Part shown: positions 45,701 through 57,700 of the stretch, piece after piece
Layout: each line of letters opens with the position of its first letter
How positions within the stretch are numbered: the stretch's first letter is position 1
Notes under the pieces: model-generated
The model's database searches: none
Told to the model about the DNA's origin: nothing
Seen by the model: only the letters and a program-made list of their open reading frames with translations
Translations under genes and position numbers: made by a program
NCBI GenBank assembly: GCA_946894095.1
Contig: OX335649.1
Location: 17,750,001-17,814,000, forward strand
Direction: 5' to 3'
From: Incurvaria masculella
Taxonomy: Eukaryota > Arthropoda > Insecta > Lepidoptera > Incurvariidae
DNA: 64,000 bases

Positions 45701-48700
45701 AAACTGGCGTTGGCTTTAATACCGTTCTATAATAAGTACGTTCTTATACCATAATATCCAATGGTAATGGACGTAATTTGTAATGTACAATCGAGGGTGA
45801 TACTAGGACACATTAATTTAAAGACAGCTGTAAAAATAATTTCACTGCAAGGCTAGACCCGATCAGCAAGACATACCTTTCGCGCCATCTGCTGTAAACT
45901 CGTAATTTGAAATTCTCCTACAGTCCCTCCTCCTACTTACTTACCTCGTAAGTAATGAAGGGGGCCTATAGTTTAACATGGAATCCGAACCACGAACGTC
46001 GAATACCTATTTACTCACAACATCAAGGTCTGCCGTGAAGAACGTAGACGTGTATTGTCGCGCAAAAGCAGTGAGAAGAACTATCCACTAGCATCGGCGT
46101 CGTTGATTAAGTTCCATAAAATGGCACGTGCCTGTTTCCTCAGTCAAATTAAGAAATATTATGCGTATAAAATCAATCTACGTTAATATAATATAAAGCT
46201 ACGTTTTAGTTTTTTTGATAAATGAACTTATATCCTCTAAAAATGTGTAACCAATACGAAGAGGCTCACATCGTTATCAAAAAACCGGCTAAGTTCGAGT
46301 TGGACTCTCACACGAAGGGTCTTGTACTATCGTTAAAGATTTACCACAAAAAAAACCGTTTTTTGTATTGGGGGCCCTTTATTTTTTATATTTTTTACCT
46401 ATTTGTTGTTATAGTGACAAAATTAATATGCACTCTGTGAACATTTCAGCTGCCTATCTAATACGGTTCATGAGATACAGCCCTGTGCCAGACGGATGGA
46501 CGGACAGCGGATGTTTATTAATAGGGTTTCATTGGCACCCTTCGGGTACGGAACCCTAAAAAAATAAAACGTACAGAAGTAGCTCTCAGCTGATTTATTT
46601 AATGTGCAAATTATGTTTACATCTTTTAAGAAATTACTCAACACCATCTTGTCACTTACATTAAAGGCTGTTGCTAGTTTGACCTTAGTTATGACGGTTC
46701 CACTACCAATATCGTCCCCGATTCTTCATCATCAATCTTCCAGTCGTCCACGCAGCTGGTAATCGAATTTTCTAGAGCGAAAGCCATCGAACAAGTACTG
46801 CACAGCGTACAATAAACACCCTCTCCGTGGCGTTGCACCGTTCCGCCACCCACGCGAACTTCTCCCGCTGCTGGGCACTGTGATCACAGGCGCAGCAGGC
46901 CTATTCCTGGAATTCCGTAATCAGGAATCAGGAATTCAAATTCGTGATTAAATTTAAATACTATGCTCCGAAATCTTTTCGACAAGAAAATCGCTTTGAA
47001 TACCTCTATAAAAGCGGTTTTCTAGTATCAGGATTCCTGATTACTGGTTACGGAATTCCAGGAATAGACCTGCTGCCCTACTCCATAATTCGGGAGGGCA
47101 CCGCCGCCCACGCCGCGCCCTGCCCGCTCGATGCAACCTTCCGCTTCATATGCATACAATACGGTGTCCGTGCATTGCAGCTTTCTGCCACCCACATGAA
47201 CTTCTTTTTCTCTTAGCATACTATACAATGCGCTCTCCGTTTCTTGTTCGCTCATCTTGACATGCTATAAACTGAGTTATCCGTCTCGTTGCAGCTTTCT
47301 GCCACCCACGTGAACTTCTTTTTCTCTTAGCATACTATACAATGCGCTCTCCGTTTCTTGTTCGCCCATCCTTACATGCTATAAACTGAGTTATCCGTCT
47401 CGTTGCAGCTTTCTGCCACCCACGTGAACTTCTTTTTCTCTTAACATACTATACAATGCGCTCTCCGCTTCTTGTCCTCTCATCTTGACATGCTATAAAC
47501 TGAGTTATCCGTCTCGTTGCAGCTTTCTGCCACCCACGTGAACTTCTTTTTCTCTTAACATACTATACAATGCGCTCTCCGCTTCTTGTTCGCTCATCTT
47601 GACATGCTATAAACTGAGTTATCCGTCTCGTTGCAGCTTTCTGCCACCCACGTGAACTTCTTTTTCTCTTAACATACTATACAATACGCTCTCCGTTTAT
47701 TGTTCGCTCATCTTTACATGCTATAAAATGAGTTGTCCGTCTCGTTGCAGCATTCTGCCACCCACGTGAACTTCTTTTTCTCTTAACATACCATGCGCTC
47801 TCCGCTTCTTGTTCGCTCATCTTGACATGCTATAAACTGAGTTATCCATCTCGTTGCAGCTTTCTGCCACCAACGTGAACTTCTTTTTTTTTAACGTACT
47901 ATGCAATACACTCTCCGTGTCTTGTTCGCTCATCTTGACATGCTATAAAATGAGTTCTCCGTATGGTTGCAGCGTTCTGCCACCCACGTGAACTTCTTTT
48001 TTTTAACATACTATACAATGCGCTCTCCGCTTCTTGTTCGCTCATCTTGACATGCTATAAACTGAGTTATCCGTCTCGTTGCAGCTTTCTGCCACCCACG
48101 TGAACTTCTTTTTCTCTTAACATACTATACCATGCGCTCTCCGCTTCTTGTTCGCTCATCTTGACATGCTATAAACTGAGTTATCCATCTCGTTGCAGCT
48201 TTCTGCCACCCACGTGAACTTCTTTTTTTTTAACGTACTATGCAATACACTCTCCGTGTCTTGTTCGCTCATCTTGACATGCTATAAAATGAGTTATCCG
48301 TATCGTTGCAGCGTTCTGCCACCCACGTGAACTTCTTTTTTTTTAACGTACTATACAATACACTCTCCGTGTCTTGTTCACTCATCTTAACATGCTATAA
48401 AATGAGTTCTCCGTATCGTTGCAGCGTTCTGCCACCCGCGCGAGCTGCTGCCGTTGCTGTGCACGCTCATCACGGGCGACGCGCTGCTCTACTCTATGTT
48501 CCGGGAGAGCGCCGCCGCCGTGCCCTGCCCGCTCAAGGCGCCCTTCTCCTTCACATACAATCGGTAAGTCCTTCGTCATACTTACTCTCTTTGCGACCTA
48601 CTCAGGCTGCGTGCGCAAAATGCGTGTTGCAGCATAAAGCCTCTCCCAAACAGAGATAGTTCCAATCGGAACTTTCGAGCGGCATGATTCTGATCGGAAC

Positions 48701-51700
48701 TTTCGAGCGGAATGATTCTGATCGGAACTTTCGGGCGGCATGATTCTGATCGGAACTTTCGAGCCGAATTATTCCGCTCGGAATATCTCTCGGAACGCAT
48801 TTTCGGAGGGTTCTCGTTCTGATTTCTTGCAAGCTAAGAGTTATGAGTATCCGAGCGCCCGCATCGCGCCGCGCACAGATTACATAAATCTTTTGGCATC
48901 CAAGAAATAAAAGCGACAATCGGCCAAGAGTTCCGAGCAATATTCCCAGCGGAATCTCTGTCTGGGACAGCCTTGATCGCTTTTACCTCTCATCCTTGAC
49001 TGCATATTCTACCTACTCTGTATAGCTAATTATATCCTGTATTTTGTTTCCAGAGGCCACGGTGACTGCAAGAGTCCCGTGTCCTCAATCGAGAGCTGCA
49101 CTGAAGAGTCGCGGCTCCTGCTCAACTACCAGGCCTGTCCCGACGTGCACGGATCCGAGAGTACAGGTCACTTGCTCGTTTCATTCTGGTAGAAAGAGAA
49201 ACCATTTTTAAAGCGCACTGGGAGTGGTGATGTCATTGTGCTAAAATGTATTCACATCAGGCAAAACACGAGCAAAGAAACAATAATATTTTGTCTCATG
49301 TTGCCAGGGATAGAAATAGTTAGGAATAAAAAGTAAAAAAAAACAATATCAGGAAGAGATAAATAATGGGTCGTAAAAGTCTTGTGGCCAGAAGAGTCAA
49401 ACTATAACCTGGGAATAAGGCTGCTATAGAAATAGAAAATGTACTTAGTGATTGGTAATTTTCTTAGAAGAGATTTTATTTTTGCTACAATTTTCGCAAA
49501 AATAAAAGCGTGCAGACACAGATATGTGTTGCTTATTATATCCAATATCAAGTCAGTTCAAACTGTTGTTTTCAAATTATTAGTATAGTACTTTTGTACG
49601 GAGAACGTAATTTTATTATGCTTATGGGATCACCTTAAGTCAGTAATTGAATAGGTTTGTTGAATGTTGAATTGAATATGCTAAAACCATGGAGGTGAAG
49701 CATCCATGGGCTAAAACAGAATACATTTGGAAGAATTGGGACGCTCTAGATGTCTCAAGGTATCGTCACAAGATATTCCTAATTGATGCCTATTTTTAAA
49801 CTGGATGATTCCTTGCTTTTTGCGACGCGTCAAGCGTTAGTCACCGCAATATGTTTCTTGTTTTGTGCTGTTAGGCACGCTAGATAAATTCCGCATTATC
49901 TGGGTTAGGGGGTTAGCATTGTCAACTGGAAGAAGATGTAGTCACGAGTATGTATGTGTATGATATATATATACAATTTACAGTCATGTCTTTGACCATG
50001 ATGAAACAGTCAAAAATACGTCTGACACCGATGAAATGTATTACGCATTTTAATGCCTGTAAAACTATTTAAAACGCATTTAGTGGGTAAGTAATTTTAT
50101 AAATTTCCTTGTTGGCTGAACATGAGAATCATTTTCCGAATTGAATGATATATTTTTATTTCAAAATGTGTAATTTCTTTGGCAACACCACCACCAAGTT
50201 TTCTATCCATGTTTTCCTTCACCATAGATAATTCGTGTAACTTACTAATTCAGAATATTAGATAGATAACAAGAGACTTGGGAACTGTAGTGAAAAATAC
50301 ATATGCTAAATATTGGATCACAGTCACCTTAAAAATAACACACAAGGGTGGCGAATCAAAGGGGAATCGAACTTCAAGGGCGGTTCAAGTTCTGATTATG
50401 GTCTTCGTACCCTTGCAGTGGAGGAACTGGAGTGCCTGGCGACGTGGAAGGAGGGCAGCCTCCGGTTCCTGGTGGGGAAGGTGCACCACAACCACGCCAC
50501 GAGCAACGAAGACCGCTACAGATGCTTCGTCTACGAAAAGACCAACAGCATAGGTTAGATCTGATGGAGTTTTTTATTTTCTATTTTGTTAATGATCGTG
50601 TAGTTATGTGACGTTCCTGGTTTGAAGATATTGAATCAATATTTTCGATGTGAAATTGAACCATCTTCATATTTTTAAATGAGCCAAGCGTCGCCGTTTT
50701 AGCTTGAGCACAAATGCTTTCGTATGTCTGGCAGACCTGTAGACCCGTTGGATTACCATTTTAGAATTCGTTCATCACCCAACCGCTTGGGGCAGCACTA
50801 GTATTTATTTATGGAACTGAACATGGATTGCTAATACCACTACTACTGCCATGTTAGCACAACACACCACATGGCAACTAAGTTACATGAAAGGAATTTC
50901 ATAAAATGCTCGGTTACATTGAGCTGGACAGAAAACATTAACATTTTTCATTGCTACTTCGAAGATTTTTTATTCATTGCGATTGTAACAACCCGGGTGG
51001 GATTAACCTTACCAGCTAGTAAGTATGGAAAAGAATCTAGAGTTTTACATGGAATCCGAACAACAGCCAGTATTAATGGTCGAAAACCTTGCCGAGACTA
51101 TAAAACAAAATGTATATATTCTTTGATCCGGGTGAGGTTCAAAACAAACCGCTGGGGCACGAACTTCTTGAGGTATATAGGTATGAACAAGCTCAAAATA
51201 AAATTAATTTCCGAAGCAAAGAAAACCCGAAGGAATTGTCCACCTTAACCCTTTCACCGCCAAGATTTTTTGGCATAATCCTTCTCAATACGCCACACTA
51301 CAATTATTTCGATAATATGCAGTCCTGAATTGTTGTTTGTTTTGTTGCAAATAGTGTGTTTCCACTGTTGAAACAGTAGACATCGAATGAACGCTAGTAT
51401 GTACTGTGCAATTATGTAAATAAAACACATTATTTCGTAATCAGTAAAGTTTTATTACTGTTTGAAGTGGAGTCGTTTTCTGTCGGATATATCCGACGAT
51501 GGCGCCTGCAAAATGCCTTGCTCTGACGGATATATACGTTCCTGGCGGGGAAAGGGTAAAACAAAGTAATTAGCGAAACTGGTCCCATAATTCACACACG
51601 CACAACATTAATTAAACATTATTGAAGATGATTCAATAACCCCTTGTTCCAGAAAATTTGCTCAAGCAAAATAGGTGTATCCAAATGTAGAAAAGTCATC

Positions 51701-54700
51701 TGTTCATGTATTTCAATACATTCCAACATTGCAACGCAACCAAAACGAAAACAAAATACAGTATCTCCAGGCTCATGCTATACTCAATTTTTAACCTTAT
51801 TAGAATAGATAATGAGGTAAAGCTCACACCATAGACTTGTGTCACTATGTAGTGTCATCAAAATAGCCAAAGTCATACTCGAAGATTATGTTTTATTGTG
51901 TATAAATACGCTCTGGATGACAATCGCAGCGTCACCGGGCGTGGTGAAGGAGCCCGGAGACGGCGTGGAGTACCGCGTGGCGCAGTCCGGGGACGCCACC
52001 TGCAATGGCCTCTTCAGCGCCACGGAGGGCTCCCGGACCATGGCCCTCAAGAGAGGTCAGTCAGTTAGCGCTTTTTCGTCCACTGCTGGACATACGCCTC
52101 TCCAATTTTCCTCCATTCCTCCCCGGCCCTCAGCGGTACGGAACCCTGCTTTCCGCCGACGCACTTAATTTCGTCGTCGCACCTGGCGGCTGGTCTTCCC
52201 ACTCTCGGTTTTCCTGTCCACGGCCGACAGTGTAGGACATGGTTACTCCAACGGTCGTCGTCTCTACGGCTGACGTGACCGGCCCACTGCCACTTGAGCT
52301 TAGCCACCCTCAAGAGAGGTAGGTAACCAATATTCTTCTTGTGAGCACTAATCGCAGGCATGAGACTTGCGCAGATTGTGCACAACACAGTCACAACAAT
52401 AACTCTTCTTCTTTGTAGAGAGGATGGAGGCCTCCCTGTGGCAACTGATCTCATCTGAGGTTCATTCTACCAGAGTCAAGTCTTGACATATACACATTGT
52501 CGATTTTCATTTCATATTTAGTCTCAGGTAAAGCTATGTAGTTTTATGTAAGCTTAAATTTTATTCAAATGCTTCCGCTAATGAAATGATGGATATTTGT
52601 GCCAACATAACATTATTTATTTTTATTCATTCATAGTTTAAATTTATTGGATTTAATAAATGAAGCTATTATTCTTAACAGAGGGATGGGTTAGGTTAGG
52701 TAGCAAGGACAACGTCTGTGAGGTTGATGTTTCCCAGTAGACTTGCGCGTCGTGACATTGACGTTGCAAACGCCACAAGGGGCATTGGCATTTTCAAGGA
52801 AAATTTATGAGGCTCAAAGTCCAATGTGTGGCAGTTACGGTTATGCTGTTTGTACATAACAGATGTTTCAGGATAATGGGCGTGGGATTCCGTTGTAATG
52901 TATCAATTTGTGATTGCAGTGTCGGTGAACTTCAAGTGCCGCTTCCCGTCGTGGATGACGTTCTCGGCGCACTGGCACACGCTGGACTTCTCCAGCAACT
53001 ACTCGTTCCACCAGAAGAACGCGACTCTGCGCATCAGCAACCAGACCGGCGTCGAGGTCAAGGTGCACTGCGTCAACATCAAGGCGAGCTCGCCGAGCGG
53101 CAACTCGGTGGCGCTCGTCGCGCACTGGCAACACCATTGGTTAGTTATTTTTTTCGTATGTAAATCGTTTATGTCAAATGAAACCGATGGACTGTATCGC
53201 TCAATTTGAACAAAGCTTGAAATGGAGAGAGGTCAAATTCAACCTGATTGATAGGAAAAGAGACGGCGAGAGATTCAGCGATGGGAACTTTATTCTGTTA
53301 TTATATTTTTTTATTTAGAGAACCCAACGGTCCCCGGCTAGTTGCATGTTTGCGAATTCATTACTTTTATTAGTTAATACCTAACTGATTTAAATTAAAT
53401 GATTCTTGTTACATCGGTGTGTTTGGTTCTGTGATTGACTGTGATGTAACAACATGTTATAAAAACAGATTTAATGCACTGGGCCTCACTACTCTAGACG
53501 AAAGAAGACACCGGGGTGACTTGATCGAAACTTTTAAAATTCTAAATGGACTTTACGATGTACCCAACCTTCGAACCATATTTACTATGAATACTAATGA
53601 AAGACTTCGTGGACATTCTTTAAAACTTAACCAAAGTAACTTCAACTCTAACGCAAGAAAACATTTCATAACTGAGTGGTGGACTCGTGGAACAAATTGC
53701 CACTAGAATTGATCAGTGCTATAGTTAACAGTGTACGGGTTTAAAAACCAATTGGACAGTTATTTTAAATTAAAGAAAACATACGTTAAGTAACCATATA
53801 GTGCACTCAACCAATGACATACACGCATCAGCTTTAAGCTGCTAGTGTATATAAATAAATAAATAAATGTTTTTAAACATGTTAAAATGTTGACCCAAAA
53901 AAACACATTTTAAAACTAAAACGGTACATACAATTTACTGATGGCGAGACTCGAACCTTCGACACTTTGCCCAAGTGTCATAAACCATAGCGGAGTTGTT
54001 AACTATTGAGCTACCGTGAACATGCAGGATCGTGCGAATACAGGTATATAATCTGCTATGTTGATTATAAAGGTGATCAAAACTATAATGGCGCTTTTAT
54101 CAAGTACTGTGAAGGACAGTGACCAAAATAAAACTGGAGGCGAAGTTGTGAGTAGGAAGTAATAGAAAAATTCAGTTTGTTTTAATTTTAAATTATTATT
54201 ATTTTTTCATCTCCCTTTTATATTACAATCTGTCGCATATTTGGAAATTCAGTAATAGTTATGTGAATTGTTAGTGTTGGCTTTCTAGGAATGCTTTCAG
54301 TGAAGCAACCTAATAGTTTACAAAGGTTTTTAATTTTAAATTAATAATATGCATTTTCGTGTAAGTGGCTAGTTTCAGGAACCGGGATTATTAAAAACGA
54401 ATAAATAGTTAATCTACCATTACTAAAACTTCCCGCTGTGGCACTCACGTGCACCAAAATAACATACCAAATCTTATGAACCACAATCGCAATCATTATT
54501 TTAATCAATTTGTGCCACTTGAGTTCACTATTATATTTGCCCTCATTAGAACTCAGTTCTAATGAAGTCAATTAAAAGAAACTTCATAAATAATGTTCAG
54601 CAAAATAATCGATCTAGTTCAGTAGGTAGGATTTGATTTTCCAGGCCTCTAGCGCCCAAAATGGAGCATTATCCCACACTTTGAGAAAGACTAGTCTAAG

Positions 54701-57700
54701 ATCATAGCATGACATACCATTGTTCACAGCGTGAGCCGTTACGTGTGCGTGGTGATGTACCGTCGCGACGCGTACATCGCGGAGCTGCAGCGCGGCGCGC
54801 CGACCGCGCGCGCCGACGATGCGTGCGCCCCGCACCACTTCAACGCCATGACAGCGCCCTACGTCACGCTCGTAGGTCAGTTGAAGGATATTCTGCCCAA
54901 TTTGCTCAGCAGCAAAAGGGGCATAAGCAAGGATTTCGATGTCATAACTCAACTAGTCTCAAAACAAAAACTACACACTCCTGGATTTGTCATAAGTAGA
55001 CGATCGGAATTCCACAAACAAAGAAGATCCGACAAGAAACTTTACCAGGAGTCGTAATACAAATATATGTTTTTTTTGTTATTTAGGTATTAAAAAAGAC
55101 ATTACATTATACATTTAAGTGCTACTACAGAAACAAAAAGAGGATAGTGATTTAAGAGTGATCGAACAACTCAGTATGGATAACATTTCTGTAGGAGATA
55201 TTGACCAGCAAGAAGGAAAATTTGCTTTACTTACTTGTAACATCTTTCATTTATACAAATTTCATTTCTACAATAAACACAAATTACTTTCTTTTTTCAG
55301 CGAGCAATCCTGAATCCAAGGAGTGTCCATACTCGGGAAAATATGAGATTACCGGCATCAAAAACCATCAGAGGAGCGTCAGATCCATACCCGAACGCCG
55401 CGATTCATGGACACCCAGAGCTCCGAAAAAATCAGCTCAAATGCAACGGCGCAAGCGCAAACACGAGAATGACGAAAGCAAACATAATCGTAGAATAGAC
55501 GTCGAAGGAAGTAGTGTACAATATAGTGAGAGATACAATTTTAATATTAGGAATCACAGCTCAAATCCGTTGCTGAGAAGTAAAAGAGCGGACGGACAGA
55601 CTGAGGCCATACCTTGTCGAAGTGATAATTACAACACGCTCGAGGTTGGATGCAACGCTGTGAAGAACATGGAGTTCCATTCTGCTTGTGATAACAAGGA
55701 TATCGTCACAGGTATGATATGTCTTTGTTGCTTATAAAGGAAAGCCTAGTTCATAATTCGTCGCCCCCGGGACGTACAGGCGTATCTAATTTTTATTAAA
55801 TTTGCAGTAGAGTTGAAAAAGTGATAGTTTCTCTGTTTTCTTTCATATTATACTGAATATAATGCGAATTATGCTGTAAAAATAACCTGGTAAGAAGCTT
55901 TGCTAAGAGTTTAAACATAAATAATAGAGCAAATAAATTAATGAAATGTATTCTGTACATCTATATAAAATCTATAATTGTGAGAAACGCCTGTATGTCC
56001 CGAGTGCGGCGAATTAATCTGGCTGGATTAGCCCTGCCAATTATTAAAAGCGTGGAAGTTTTGTGGTTTTACATGTATTCAGAATCATGAATATCTTGTA
56101 TTCGTAGTGAAATGCCCACAATTATCTCTGAATAAGAAAGTTATAAGTGAACATACTCTGTACAGAATCCTTGATCTTGCTGCAGCACAAGAGAATACAA
56201 GGTTAGGTCCTGAACTGCTACACAAGAGACCACAGGCTGCGGGTTCTGTTTCAGCGTACACGTGCCACGGCGGCTGGTACGAGGACGACACGTCGTTCTT
56301 GGTCACAACGCCGCTCGCGCGGGACAGCACAACGCGCGCCGCTACTGCCTCCTGTACCACGAGAACTGCTACACAAGAAACCACAAGCTGCGGGTTCTGT
56401 TTCAGCGTACACGTGCCACAGCGGCTGGTATGAGGACGGCACGTCGTTCTTGATCAGAACGCCGCTCGCGCGGGACAGCACGAGTGCGCGCCGCTACTCC
56501 CTCTTGTACCACGAGAACTGCTACACAAGAGACCACAGGCTGCGGGTTCTGTTTCAGCGTACACGTGCCAAGGCGGCTGGTACGAGGACGGCACGTCGTT
56601 CTTGGTCACAACGCCGCTCGCGCGGGACAGCACGAGTGCGCGCCGCTACTGCCTCTTGTACCACGAGAACTGCTACACAAGAGACCACAGGCTGCGGGTT
56701 CTGTTTCAGCGTACACGTGCCACAGCGGCTGGTACGAGAACGGTACGTCGTTCTTGATCAGAACGCCGCTCGCGCGGGACAGCAAAACGCGCGCCGCTAC
56801 TGCCTCCTGTACCACGAGAACTGCTACCCAAGAGACTACAGGCTGCGGGTTGTGTTTCAGCGTACACGTGCCACAGCGGCTGGTACGAGGATGGCACGTC
56901 GTTCTTGATCAGAACGCCGCTCGCGCGGGACAGCACGAGCGCGCGCCGCTACTACCTCTTGTACCATGAGAACTGCTACACAAGAGACCACAGGCTGCGG
57001 GTTCTGTTTCAGCGTACACGTGCCACGGCGGCTGGTACGAGGACGGCACGTCGTTCTTGATCACGACGCCGCTCGCGCGGGACAGCACGAGCGCGCGCCG
57101 CTACTGCTTCCTGTACCGCGAGAGCCGCGGCGCGCTGCACTTCGCACGATCGCCGGTCAACTGCGACCGCGCCGCCGCCGTGTTCGTCGCACAGCGGTCT
57201 CCCCTCGCAGATGGGACGTTATTCTTCAACGCCACTAATATTGGTAATTGCAGTCAAATAATATTTTTCGTAAAGCCATCTACCAGCATTTATTTCAAAC
57301 TGACAATTAGAATTTACTATTATTTTCGTAAAATAATATAAATAATAATTTGGCATAATTGCACGAAGGAACATCTTGAAACTAAATGTGTTTTTCTAAA
57401 TCTTCCATTCAAATGTTATAATCTATAAATAGTTATCGCTATGCTGTAATGCCGCTTTGACAGTTGCTTTCCTCATTGACCTTGAAACTGCTGTCTTTTG
57501 TTTCCATGTTGTTTGGTTTCCAATGCATTCGATTTTGGAATGTACAATGCGATTCAAACAAGAATAGGATAGGATCACCGCCATTTTGAATGTCAAACTA
57601 CTAAAACAATTCAACAAATCTCATTTCTCATTCAATCTTAATTTGTAGTTTACCATATTATTTAGTTATCATGCTAGGACTAATACCGAAAATTCTGTCC

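Noticed and set aside
47166..48424. CRISPR-like array
   Set aside because: Units are ~114 bp contiguous tandem repeats with no unique spacers, in a eukaryotic intron.
52868..53137. Antisense ORF over exon 8
   Set aside because: Shadow of a GC-rich coding exon on the other strand.
53936..54030. Functional tRNA gene
   Set aside because: A and B boxes are good but the anticodon arm and acceptor stem do not pair properly; more likely a SINE head.
56450..56969. Long Arg/Thr-rich ORFs across array 3
   Set aside because: They are wrong-frame readings of GC-rich exon copies; the true frame is YTCHGGWYED.
56212..57012. Mutually exclusive or cassette exons
   Set aside because: Partial copies have no good donor, unit lengths shift the frame, and read-through meets a stop.
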